Positions 1-7,819 of a stretch of DNA of 64,000 nt are shown piece after piece. Where the stretch lies: contig NZ_SETE01000002.1 of the NCBI RefSeq assembly GCF_004152935.1, forward strand, positions 186,001 to 250,000, in the 5' to 3' direction. Numbering within the stretch: position 1 is the stretch's first letter; each line of letters opens with the position of its first letter. The DNA comes from Brumimicrobium glaciale. GTDB lineage: Bacteria > Bacteroidota > Bacteroidia > Flavobacteriales_D > Crocinitomicaceae. Under the pieces are notes generated by a model. The model saw only the letters and a list, made by a program, of their open reading frames with translations, was not told the origin of the DNA and made no database searches. Made by a program: the position numbers and the translations under genes.

Positions 1-193
1 GTTGTATCGGTTGAATGGCATTTTCTAATAGAAGATTTTTCCATTTTGATAAATGCGGCTTTGTCCAATCTCCGTAAATTCTTTTAATTGATGGTGTTCC
101 ATACTTTGCGATTTCTTCCATCATTTCCTTGATGTATCTACTAGGTACGTTATCTCCGTCTATCAGTACGGCTAAATTTGAGTCTTTTTTCAT
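1..193 (-). CDS. NYN domain protein (N-terminal part, cut by window edge)
   Basis: The reverse strand reads from an ATG at 193 into the left edge with no stop, giving 64 codons that begin MKKDSNLAVLIDGDNVPSRY. The hydrophobic strand followed by LIDGDN, and then a segment with KRIYGDWTK, is typical of the NYN (LabA/DUF88) PIN-like nuclease fold; the Asp residues of IDGDN would be metal ligands. NYN proteins of this kind are predicted RNA-processing nucleases, often carrying a C-terminal LOTUS/OST-HTH domain, which would lie outside the window. The gene follows the YwqK-repeat gene on the same strand after 25 bases and may share its transcript. The family call is good; the substrate is unknown. 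Confidence 0.8.
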   Translation of the reverse strand, partial: MKKDSNLAVLIDGDNVPSRYIKEMMEEIAKYGTPSIKRIYGDWTKPHLSKWKNLLLENAIQPIQ

Positions 194-218
194 ATATTTT
201 AATTTGATTTAGAAATGC

Positions 219-1310
219 TTATCCCTTTTTCCAGAATTGCCACCATTTCTTTGATTTTGTTGTTGGAACTTCATCATCTTCAGTTTTACCTTTAGATTTA
301 TCTCCTCCAAATGTTTCTATTTCATTACCATATTCATCAAAAACATGATTTTCAATTAATTCATCTTTTTTATAATAGGCTTGTCTTTTGAGTTTATTGT
401 CAGGAAAACGTTCGATAAACTCACCATGCTTCATTCCTTTTTTATATGTTTCAAGCGATTGAATGTGACCCTGGATATAAAAGGATTTGAATGTACCTTC
501 TTTAACGTCATCAGCCCAGTTTTCAGTTTTTAAAAGGTTTCCGTCATTATAGTAATATTTCCATTCCCCTTCTTTTTTACCTTGCTTATAAAGTCGTTCT
601 TGAAGAATGTTCCCTTCGTAAGTGTATTCAATATATGCACCGTCAAAAAGTCCAGCTTTATAATTTATTTCAGTCTTTACTCTTGAATCTAAATAATAAT
701 CTGTTTTTAAACCATCCAATAAACCATTTGCATAGTTTTCTATTTTAAATGTATCATTTTGGTAGACAGCATATTCAATAAATCTATCGGCATTATCAAT
801 GGTTATTTTAAACTTTTCAGTTCCTGTTTTGTACTGTCTGTAAAAAATAGATTGTCCATGTTTTGCACCATTCAAATAGTTGATGTGCCAAGCAACCAAT
901 CCGCTTGTGTCATTATAGAAAGTCCATCTTCCATTTTCTTGACCAACTATATGATTTCTTACTACTTGTGGACAACCAGATTGGTAATAAGTTGTATCAA
1001 TTCCGTCTACTTTTCCACCTGAAAAATGTACCAAACGCTCTCGTAAACCATTCATGTGGCATGTTTCACAATCTCCTGAGTATGGATTCCCAGATGTACG
1101 TGTAAGCACAAGTTTTGAATCTTGATCTACTTCAAGGTTTTCGTTACAATCTACAATATTGTCGCCATCCTTACATTCCCAATTGACATATTTTTTACCT
1201 AGTCTTTCGGCAGCTTTAGTAAAACAAGGAGCTCTTCTAACATCACCAATTTGTGAAAATACTACTGATGATATTATAATAATTAGGAATGTAAGACTAC
1301 TTTTCATCAT
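219..1310 (-). CDS. exported YwqK/MORN-like repeat protein
   Basis: The 363-residue protein begins with a signal peptide (MMKSSLTFL... ending VVFSQ) and so is probably periplasmic or outer-membrane associated. From about residue 70 it has repeats of the form G-(K)-hydrophobic-Y-(x)-G-hydrophobic-G-x-W/F-x-x-Y, such as KEGEWKYYYNDGNLLKTENW, typical of the toxin-antitoxin YwqK-family antitoxin repeat, a MORN-like beta-hairpin. Despite that family name, proteins of this type in Bacteroidota are common standalone exported repeat proteins and nothing here resembles a toxin partner. The C-terminus is Lys/Trp rich (KSKKWWQFWKKG). Its ATG overlaps the stop of the thioesterase gene by four bases (ATGA), which implies translational coupling. 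Function unknown. Confidence 0.75.
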   Translation of the reverse strand: MMKSSLTFLIIIISSVVFSQIGDVRRAPCFTKAAERLGKKYVNWECKDGDNIVDCNENLEVDQDSKLVLTRTSGNPYSGDCETCHMNGLRERLVHFSGGKVDGIDTTYYQSGCPQVVRNHIVGQENGRWTFYNDTSGLVAWHINYLNGAKHGQSIFYRQYKTGTEKFKITIDNADRFIEYAVYQNDTFKIENYANGLLDGLKTDYYLDSRVKTEINYKAGLFDGAYIEYTYEGNILQERLYKQGKKEGEWKYYYNDGNLLKTENWADDVKEGTFKSFYIQGHIQSLETYKKGMKHGEFIERFPDNKLKRQAYYKKDELIENHVFDEYGNEIETFGGDKSKGKTEDDEVPTTKSKKWWQFWKKG

Positions 1311-1708
1311 GCTGTTTCTTCGAGTTGTTTAAATGCTTCAATAAATTCTGGAAAAACTTTCACACTAGACTTACTTCTAAAATCAAAACAAACCAATTTT
1401 GATGCTCCTGTTGTGCGCAATTCGCCTTCTACAGTAACTTTATATCCAAATGTGAAACTTTTATCTCCAATTTCAATTAAATGTAGAGAAATTTCAGGAA
1501 AATCATGTAAGAAAATTGGTTTTAAATAAGTAACCTCATTTTTCACGAGTAATGTTCCTTGCTTTTTGTAATCCCAATCAGCTCCTACTAATTGACCAAA
1601 ATAATGCATTCTTGCTTGTTCGAAATAACTGAGGTAAACCGCGTTGTTAACGTGTCCCATCATGTCGCAATCTGCAAATCTAACTTGAATTTTTGTTGGC
1701 TTAATCAT
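1307..1708 (-). CDS. acyl-CoA thioesterase, YbgC/4-HBT hotdog family
   Basis: A 133-residue single hotdog-fold protein. The N-terminal stretch VRFADCDMMGHVNNAVYL carries the D-x-x-x-H-V-N-N-x-x-Y signature of 4-hydroxybenzoyl-CoA thioesterase-like enzymes, with the catalytic Asp at about residue 15 and the His/Asn loop after it. Such enzymes hydrolyse acyl-CoA or acyl-ACP thioesters in the cytoplasm; the acyl chain cannot be told from sequence. The length is normal for the family. It is the middle gene of a chain with four-base overlaps: the start overlaps the stop of the upstream CapD-like gene and the stop overlaps the start of the YwqK-repeat gene. Confidence 0.88.
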   Translation of the reverse strand: MIKPTKIQVRFADCDMMGHVNNAVYLSYFEQARMHYFGQLVGADWDYKKQGTLLVKNEVTYLKPIFLHDFPEISLHLIEIGDKSFTFGYKVTVEGELRTTGASKLVCFDFRSKSSVKVFPEFIEAFKQLEETA

Positions 1709-3609
1709 TTATCTAATTTTGTGTATTTTGAATTATTACTAATAAACTCAGGTACTATATGTTTCATCTGTTTTACTATCGCTTCATTATTCTGATCTTC
1801 AAATAAAACTATTAGTTTTTCTATTTCATCAATCACACCATCTGGACTAGGACGATTTCTTGCTCTTAAAATTTGAGCATGATGTGTCGGTAATGCATTT
1901 TCTTGATCAGCTAAAAGCTCTTCATATAGCTTTTCACCGGGTCTTAATCCTGAAATATTGATTTCTATATCTTTATCAAGTTCTAAGCCTGATAAGCGAA
2001 TCATTTTCTTAGCGAGATCAATAATCTTGATTGGTTTACCCATATCGAAAACAAATATTTCTCCCCCATCTCCCATTGCTCCAGCTTCTAGCACCAATTG
2101 ACAAGCTTCTGGAATGGTCATGAAATATCGGGTAACATTGATATCCGTCACTGTTAAAGGCCCTCCTTGTTCAATTTGTTTTTTAAACAAAGGAATTACA
2201 GAACCATTAGAACCCAAGACATTCCCAAATCGAGTGGTTACATATTGCGTTTCAGAATTTTCATTTTTTCTTTGGGCATATATTTCTGCTATTCTTTTTG
2301 AAGCGCCCATCACATTTGTTGGGTTTACCGCTTTGTCTGTAGAAATAATCACCATCTTCTCTACCTTATATTCATCTGCTAAATCAACGATAGTTTTCGT
2401 CCCTAACACATTGGTTTTAATCGATTCAGACGGGTTGTCTTCCATCAAAGGTACATGCTTATAAGCAGCGGCATGAAATACAATTTTAGGCTGAAGCGTT
2501 TTAAAAAGATTCTTCATTCTATTGTGGTCATAAACACTACCAATAACGATTTCAACATTATCGGCCAATCCATTTGAAATTAAATCAATATGTAAATCGT
2601 AAAGTCCAGACTCCCATTGATCCAATAAAATTATTTTTTTTGGCTTGTAATTAATTACTTGTCTAGCTATTCCACTTCCGATTGAGCCAGCAGCTCCTGT
2701 AATTAATATTACCTTATCCTTGATTTGATTTTTTACCACTTCAACTTCTAAACTTATCGGATCTCTGCCCAACAAATCATCGATGTTGATTTTACGAATT
2801 TGATTTAAACTGAATTCACCATTGATCCATTTCTGGAAACTAGGAACACGTTTTATGTCAACATTCTTTTCTAAACACAATTCAACAATTTCTGTAATAC
2901 TATTTTTATCAGGATTTTGAATTGCTACAATCAATTCTGTTACATTGTGTTTATCAATAAGTGAAGCTAAGTTTTTAGTATAGTAAATTGAAGTTCCTTC
3001 AAGTCTATTTCCTTCTAGCTTCTTGTTATTATCAACAAAACCAATGATTTTAGAATGAATTTTTGGATCCTTTTCAATTGTTCTTTTAGTTATTAATCCA
3101 GATACTCCAGCACCATAGATAATAATATTCTTTCGCTCTTCGTCCTTGGGTTTGGTTAGTTCATAATACAATATCTTGACCGTAAAACGAAGTCCAATCA
3201 TTAATAACAATGAAGCTAGAAACTCAACAATAATGATTGAAATAGGCAGCACAAACTTTCCATCAAAAAAGTTAAAGCGAACAACACTAGCAACAGCAAT
3301 AGTTAAACTGTAGGCCAGTAAAGCGAAAAATATTCTTTTCACATCTTCTAGCGAAGTGTGCCGTACTATGCCTTTGTGTATTTTAAAAATGTAGAATACG
3401 ACAGGTTTAAGAAGAATGACGAATAATAGAACGTTTTTAAGATTTTTCCATTCTATTGCTACAGTTTCCTGATCAGCATAAAAATCGAAACGAATTAAAT
3501 AAGCTAAAGTCAAAGCTATGATAGCGATGAAAATATCCATCATCATAACAACCCAACGAGGAGTATTGTCAATGTTTAGGATACTAGCAGTAAATTTAAT
3601 TCTATTCAT
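1705..3609 (-). CDS. membrane nucleotide-sugar dehydratase/epimerase, CapD/WbpM family
   Basis: A 634-residue enzyme with three parts: four predicted membrane helices in the first 150 residues, a CoA-binding-like Rossmann domain (IIIYGAGVSGLITKRT, about 162-180), and a C-terminal extended-SDR domain starting at VILITGAAGSIGSGIARQV (NAD-binding GxxGxxG, about residue 300). The motif STDKAVNPTNVMGASKR gives the Thr/Asp/Lys set and has Met in the place of the usual SDR tyrosine, as in WbpM/FlaA1-type UDP-sugar 4,6-dehydratases. Family members act on UDP-GlcNAc or related sugars for capsule, O-antigen or glycan synthesis at the inner membrane. It is the first gene of a three-gene minus-strand chain. 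No polysaccharide cluster is visible here; the full gene cluster may lie elsewhere. Confidence 0.88.
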   Translation of the reverse strand: MNRIKFTASILNIDNTPRWVVMMMDIFIAIIALTLAYLIRFDFYADQETVAIEWKNLKNVLLFVILLKPVVFYIFKIHKGIVRHTSLEDVKRIFFALLAYSLTIAVASVVRFNFFDGKFVLPISIIIVEFLASLLLMIGLRFTVKILYYELTKPKDEERKNIIIYGAGVSGLITKRTIEKDPKIHSKIIGFVDNNKKLEGNRLEGTSIYYTKNLASLIDKHNVTELIVAIQNPDKNSITEIVELCLEKNVDIKRVPSFQKWINGEFSLNQIRKINIDDLLGRDPISLEVEVVKNQIKDKVILITGAAGSIGSGIARQVINYKPKKIILLDQWESGLYDLHIDLISNGLADNVEIVIGSVYDHNRMKNLFKTLQPKIVFHAAAYKHVPLMEDNPSESIKTNVLGTKTIVDLADEYKVEKMVIISTDKAVNPTNVMGASKRIAEIYAQRKNENSETQYVTTRFGNVLGSNGSVIPLFKKQIEQGGPLTVTDINVTRYFMTIPEACQLVLEAGAMGDGGEIFVFDMGKPIKIIDLAKKMIRLSGLELDKDIEINISGLRPGEKLYEELLADQENALPTHHAQILRARNRPSPDGVIDEIEKLIVLFEDQNNEAIVKQMKHIVPEFISNNSKYTKLDK

Positions 3610-3713
3610 ATTTTTAATAAATTAATGACTGCAGCCTTTTAATCTTATAAAACCAAATTTTATTTATTTCCGGCGGAGTATTAAAATATAAAATTAGTGT
3701 TGAAATACATTAA

Positions 3714-4115
3714 TTATGATTCAAAAACTTCTTTCAATTCACCTGTCATGTGGTTGAATAAATTCGTAAGTGGTTTTTTAACCATCATTTTCAAAAAGGC
3801 ATTTACTTCACCATCAAAGGCGATGTGTCCTTCTGTTTTACCGTCTAAGTCATTTAAATGAATAGATAACTTAAATGGAAAAGGAGATTTTTCACCAGAA
3901 ACCATTTGAATTTCTTTGTTTGAACTCAAACCATTTTGGATCAAAGAAATTGTAATTCCTCCTTGCACTTTAAAAGAGCAATCTGTAGCTGTTCCTTTAA
4001 AATCTTTCACCTCATTTTTTGGCAACAATTCACCAAGATTCTCAGTGTTTTTTAAATATTCGAACACCTTATCGATTGGTGCGTTAACGATTGACTTATT
4101 GCTATCTATTTTCAT
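3714..4115 (-). CDS. SRPBCC (START-like) family protein
   Basis: A 133-residue protein with the N-terminal pattern of polyketide-cyclase/START-like folds: a strand with SIVNAPIDKVFEYLKNTENL (helix after a conserved N-A-P), alternating strands, and a long C-terminal helix ending in LFNHMTGELKEVFES. The family forms a hydrophobic ligand pocket, but the ligand is not predictable. It follows pyrE on the same strand with a nine-base gap and is very likely co-transcribed with it. This is a small orphan fold, so functional transfer would be guesswork. Confidence 0.75.
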   Translation of the reverse strand: MKIDSNKSIVNAPIDKVFEYLKNTENLGELLPKNEVKDFKGTATDCSFKVQGGITISLIQNGLSSNKEIQMVSGEKSPFPFKLSIHLNDLDGKTEGHIAFDGEVNAFLKMMVKKPLTNLFNHMTGELKEVFES

Positions 4116-4124
4116 TTTCTGCTA

Positions 4125-4766
4125 TTATTTACCCCATGTATCAGGCGCAATTCGCCATTCACGAAGTGATCCCATATCTTTATCTGTAACTGTACCTTGT
4201 TTTAAAGCAATGTCAACCATCACATCATAATTTGAAAGTACATTCAATTGACAATTTGCTGCTTCGAAAGCTTTTGTTGCTGTTTCAAAACCGTAATTAA
4301 AAATAGCCACGACTCCTTTCACATTCAATCCTGCAGAACGCAAAGCTTCAACTGCTTTTAAGCTACTTCCACCTGTTGAAATTAAATCTTCGATTACCAC
4401 AACACTAGAACCTGTTGAATAATCTCCTTCAATCATATTTTCCAGTCCGTGACCTTTTGCAGATGAGCGAACATATACAAAAGGAACGCCTAATTCTTGC
4501 GCAACCAATGCTCCCATTGCGATTCCACCAGTGGCAACACCAGCAATAATATCTGGTTTACCGTATTCTTCTAAAACTGCTTTGGAAAACCCTTGACGGA
4601 TAAAAGTACGAATTTTAGGATAAGAAAGTGTCTTGCGATTATCACAATAAATTGGAGATTTCCAACCAGAAGACCAAGTAAATGGATTATTTGGTTGAAG
4701 CTTAATTGCTTTAATTTGCAATAAATATTCTGCTATCTTTGCAGCGTTATCAATATCATTAATCAT
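4125..4766 (-). CDS. pyrE: orotate phosphoribosyltransferase
   Basis: A 213-residue enzyme converting orotate and PRPP to OMP in de novo pyrimidine synthesis. The type I phosphoribosyltransferase motif is plain at residues 122-135 (VVVIEDLISTGGSS), where the adjacent acidic residues bind PRPP/metal. The flexible-loop lysines and histidine follow VYVRSSAKGHGLEN. Length fits PyrE. The ATG at 4766 lies only eight bases from the divergent NUDIX start. A TACATTTG box on this strand (4779-4772) sits directly before the ATG, so the transcript may be leaderless or nearly so. The START-like gene follows closely downstream. Confidence 0.95.
   Translation of the reverse strand: MINDIDNAAKIAEYLLQIKAIKLQPNNPFTWSSGWKSPIYCDNRKTLSYPKIRTFIRQGFSKAVLEEYGKPDIIAGVATGGIAMGALVAQELGVPFVYVRSSAKGHGLENMIEGDYSTGSSVVVIEDLISTGGSSLKAVEALRSAGLNVKGVVAIFNYGFETATKAFEAANCQLNVLSNYDVMVDIALKQGTVTDKDMGSLREWRIAPDTWGK
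4734..4741 (+). promoter_or_regulatory. TAnnTTTG -7 box for the NUDIX gene
   Basis: TATCTTTG matches the Bacteroidota -7 consensus TAnnTTTG and lies about 33 bases upstream of the NUDIX ATG, inside the start of pyrE. A TTTG at 4715-4718 could be the -33 element, though the 15-base spacing is shorter than usual. Inference from consensus only. Confidence 0.5.
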
Positions 4767-4771
4767 AATCG

Positions 4772-4779
4772 CAAATGTA
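4772..4779 (-). promoter_or_regulatory. TAnnTTTG -7 box for pyrE, immediately before the ATG
   Basis: The reverse strand reads TACATTTG followed by five bases and then the pyrE ATG. If this box is used, transcription would start at or within a few bases of the ATG. It overlaps the NUDIX start codon on the other strand, so the two divergent promoters would interfere. Confidence 0.4.
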
Positions 4780-5404
4780 TAAAGTTTTTGTCGATAATAT
4801 CTCGATTTACTTTCAAAAAGACATTTTCTTTAAAAGTAATATTTCACAAGATTTCTTTCCATCTATTTCAACTAACAAGTATAATTATTTTTTAAAGGAA
4901 ATCGGCAGAATAAAAGTTAAAGAGCAAATATTCGTTCAAAGTACTGATCCGATGGCTCAAATACTGACTCTTTTTGGAAATTTCACATGGATTGAAGCAG
5001 CTGGTGGAATTGTTCAAAACAAAGAAAGTAAAAAAGGATTATTCATATTTAGAAATGGTTTATGGGATATTCCAAAAGGTAAAATTGAGGAAGGTGAAAA
5101 TCCCAGAGAAGGTGCTATTCGAGAAATCCAAGAAGAATGTGGTTTAAAAGACCTAACGATAACCGGTGAACTCTCCCCTACTTACCATATCTATTTTGCC
5201 TATGGAAAGCATTTTATCAAGAAAACACATTGGTTTACTTTAGAAACAAATGACGTTAATGTGGAGCCACAAACTGAAGAAGGAATTACTGAGGTGAAAT
5301 GGTTTGATTTTGATGATTTGGCAGCTGTGAAAGCGAATACTTTCGCCTCAATTCTTGAGGTTTTAGAGGAATGGCTAAGGCTGCACTCAGCCACCCTCGA
5401 TTAG
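4775..5404 (+). CDS. NUDIX hydrolase
   Basis: A 209-residue protein with a roughly 70-residue N-terminal extension before the NUDIX domain. The Nudix box runs at about 102-124 as GKIEEGENPREGAIREIQEE plus CGL, fully matching Gx5Ex7REUxEExGU with the metal-binding REIQEE. Nudix enzymes hydrolyse nucleoside diphosphates linked to other groups; the specificity of this extended version is unknown. The preceding segment WIEAAGGIVQNKESKKGLF is the usual substrate-side strand. It is divergent from pyrE, with start codons eight bases apart, and converges on the OmpA gene across the hairpin arrays. Confidence 0.88.
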   Translation: MYKVFVDNISIYFQKDIFFKSNISQDFFPSISTNKYNYFLKEIGRIKVKEQIFVQSTDPMAQILTLFGNFTWIEAAGGIVQNKESKKGLFIFRNGLWDIPKGKIEEGENPREGAIREIQEECGLKDLTITGELSPTYHIYFAYGKHFIKKTHWFTLETNDVNVEPQTEEGITEVKWFDFDDLAAVKANTFASILEVLEEWLRLHSATLD

Positions 5405-5453
5405 AAATTTCTGAAAAGATTATGTCTTTTGAATATTTGGCGATTTGGTTTGG

Positions 5454-6455
5454 GGCGATTTGCAAATCGCCCGTACCATCGCAGTGCTTTTGCTGTTGCA
5501 AAAGAGGTGAAAAAGTCATTCATTCTGTGAAGTAGATATTATGAGCTAGAAAGCATTAGATCAGTCGATGCACTTGGGACGATTTGCAAATCGTCCGTAC
5601 CAGTCACAGTGCTTTTGCTGTTGCAAAAGAGGTGAAAAAGTCATTCATTCTGTGAAGTAGATATTATGAGCTAGAAAGCATTGGATCAGTCGATGTACTT
5701 GGGACGATTTGCAAATCGTCCGTACCAGTCGCAGTGCTTTTGCTGTTGCAAAAGAGGTGAAAAAGTCATTCATTCTGTGAAGTAGATATTTATGAGCTAG
5801 AAAGCATTAGATTAGTCGATGCGCTTGGGACGATTTGCAAATCGTCCGTACCAGTCGCAGTGCTTTTGCTGTTGCAAAAGAGGTGAAAAAGTCATTCATA
5901 CTGTAAATTAGATATTATGAGCTAGAAAGCATTAGATCAGTCGATGTACTTGGGACGATTTGCAAATCGTCCGTACCAGTCGCAGTGCTTTTGCTGTTGC
6001 AAAAGAGGTGAAAAAGTCATTCATTCTGTGAAGCGGATATTTCTGTGCTAGAAAGCATTAGATCAGTCGATGCACTTGGGACGATTTGCAAATCGTCCGT
6101 ACCATCGCAGTGCTTTTGCTGTTGCAAAAGAGGTGAAAAAGTCATTCATTCTGCGAAGCAGATATTTCTGTGCTAGAAAGCATTAGATTAGTCGATGCAC
6201 TTGGCACGATTTGCAAATCGTCCGTACCAGTCGCAGTGCTTTTGCTGTTGCAAAAGAGGTGAAAAAGTCATTCATTCTGTGAGGTAGATATTTCTGTGCT
6301 AGAAAGCATTAGATCAGTCGATGTACTTGGGACGATTTGCAAATCGTCCGTAACAGTCGCAGTGCTTTTGCTGTTGCAAAAGAGGTAAAAAAGTCATTCA
6401 CTCTGTGAAGTAGATATTATGAGCTAGAAAGCTCTAGAGCAAGCGATGCACTAAG
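5454..6455. repeat. tandem array of eight ~125-bp hairpin units
   Basis: Eight near-identical units start at 5454, 5578, 5703, 5829, 5954, 6080, 6205 and 6331 (periods 124-126 bp). Each begins with the 18-base perfect palindrome GACGATTTGCAAATCGTC, then carries a second hairpin CTTTTGC-TGTT-GCAAAAG, then the conserved block AGTCATTCATTCTGTGAAG and GCTAGAAAGCATTAGATCAG. Unit 1 has GGCGATTTGCAAATCGCC, a double change that keeps the palindrome; unit 7 has one arm base changed. The period is not a multiple of three and the units contain stops, so this is not coding. The array fills a convergent gap between the NUDIX and OmpA genes. There are no variable spacers, so it is not CRISPR. Confidence 0.9.
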
Positions 6456-6467
6456 CCTGTCGAATGT

Positions 6468-6843
6468 GGCGCATCTTGTTTTGAAATCCAAGGAGCTGAC
6501 TTTTGTCAGTGACTGTTTTTAAAACTCGGTACAACGCAGATATTGAACTTTCTTTTGAAGACTAATTATTAAAAGTGGTATTTCTGAGCTAGAAAGCTCT
6601 AGATCAAGGCGCATCTTGTTTTGAAATCCAAAGAGCTGACTTTTGTCAGTGACTGTTTTCAAAACAAGATGCAACGCAGATATTGAACTTTCTTTTGAAG
6701 ACTAATTATTAAAAGTGGTATTTCTGAGCTAGAAAGCTCTAGATCAAGGCGCATCTTGTTTTGAAATCCAAGGAGCTGACTTTTGTCAGTGACTGTTTTC
6801 AAAACTAGATGCAACGCAGTTATTGAGCTTTCTAGCTCAGAAA
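6468..6843. repeat. three 140-bp stem-loop units directly after the 125-bp array
   Basis: Units begin at 6468, 6608 and 6748 with GGCGCATCTTG. In the middle unit GCATCTTGTTTTGAAA (6611-6626) pairs perfectly with 6657-6672, and an inner hairpin CTGAC-TTTT-GTCAG lies at 6636-6649. The first and third units have imperfect right arms. The last unit is also enclosed by an outer 19-base inverted repeat (6721-6739 with 6825-6843) that ends flush with the OmpA stop codon. The constant right border AACGCAG-TATTGA recurs in dispersed elements at 37421, 49840 and 53347. Confidence 0.88.
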
Positions 6844-7701
6844 TTAGATGAATTTAAAATGCACTCGCCTATTCCTCTGTTTCCCGGCTTTCGTTTTATT
6901 CGTATCAATCGGTTGTCTTTTCCCTTTAAAATCTATTTCTAGTTTTTCGGGTTCTATTCCTTGTTTTTTGAAATAGTCTTTAATTGCATTTGCGCGGCGT
7001 TCGGAAAGTCCAATATTGTATTGATCTGTTCCAACAGCGTCGGTGTGACCGGTTATTTCAACACGTAAATCATGGATTCCGTCTAATACTCTTGCCATTC
7101 TATTTAGATATTCATTAAACTCAGGTTTGATTTCAGACATGTCATGGTCAAAAAATATAGGTTGAAATTTGAACTTTTGTTGTTCAAGTTTCATGATTTC
7201 TGGAGCAGGATATCCTTTTTTGTAGGCTTTTACAAATCTGTGTTTCCAAAGATGTGTTGATGCCGACTCTTTTTCCATGTTGACTTTGTGATCAGATCTG
7301 AAGATAACGACTTCTCCTTGAATATTTCGACAATCAGAGCTTTTAAAAGTTCCTTTTAGATAGGCAGTTGAATCGTTATATTCTAAAGTGTAATCTAGTT
7401 TGCAAATTGGAGAGTTCCTGGTATTCGATGAGCGACGTCCTAATTTTTCGGTTAAAGTTAAAGCACTTCCATCCTGTTTTCCTTCGAAGGATTTCACTGC
7501 AAATTCAGCATCATCTAGTAATTCCACCCTAGCTATTCCAGTGATCTGTTTTCCGCTCTGTTCTATTTTCAAATAGATGATATCCGCTTTTTCTAATTCT
7601 TGACCGTTGGTTATTAATATTCCCGACCAAGTTCCAGAAAGATCTTGTGCCATTGCATTTACTGCAATTAAGAATAGGATAAAAAGTAGTTTTTTCTTCA
7701 T
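6844..7701 (-). CDS. exported OmpA-family protein
   Basis: The start at 7701 was chosen because it opens a clean signal peptide (MKKKLLFILFLIAVNAMAQ), giving 285 residues; a longer frame from 7740 would bury it. The N-terminal half is a small beta-rich domain (DLSGTWSGILITNGQ...). The C-terminal 110 residues are an OmpA/MotB peptidoglycan-binding domain with FFDHDMSEIKPEF, ITGHTDAVGTDQYNIGLSERR and the closing RNRRVHFKFI. These residues (Asp and Arg of NxxLSxxRA) normally bind diaminopimelate, anchoring an outer-membrane or periplasmic protein to the cell wall. The gene is convergent with the NUDIX gene across the repeat arrays. Confidence 0.88.
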   Translation of the reverse strand: MKKKLLFILFLIAVNAMAQDLSGTWSGILITNGQELEKADIIYLKIEQSGKQITGIARVELLDDAEFAVKSFEGKQDGSALTLTEKLGRRSSNTRNSPICKLDYTLEYNDSTAYLKGTFKSSDCRNIQGEVVIFRSDHKVNMEKESASTHLWKHRFVKAYKKGYPAPEIMKLEQQKFKFQPIFFDHDMSEIKPEFNEYLNRMARVLDGIHDLRVEITGHTDAVGTDQYNIGLSERRANAIKDYFKKQGIEPEKLEIDFKGKRQPIDTNKTKAGKQRNRRVHFKFI

Positions 7702-7819
7702 GGATAAGCGCAAAGATTCAAAAAATGTTCCATTTAACAAGAAGTTGAGTGATTTTATAATGTTATTGGTTTTAGTTTTTGATTATTTTTGAAGAATAAA
7801 CAATACCGATAACACTATT

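Noticed and set aside
5286-5519. 77-residue minus-strand frame overlapping the NUDIX end and array start
   Set aside because: It overlaps a well-supported NUDIX gene on the other strand and runs into the hairpin repeat; no protein character.
5454-6455. CRISPR array
   Set aside because: The whole 125-bp unit repeats; there are no variable spacers between conserved short repeats, and no cas genes are near.
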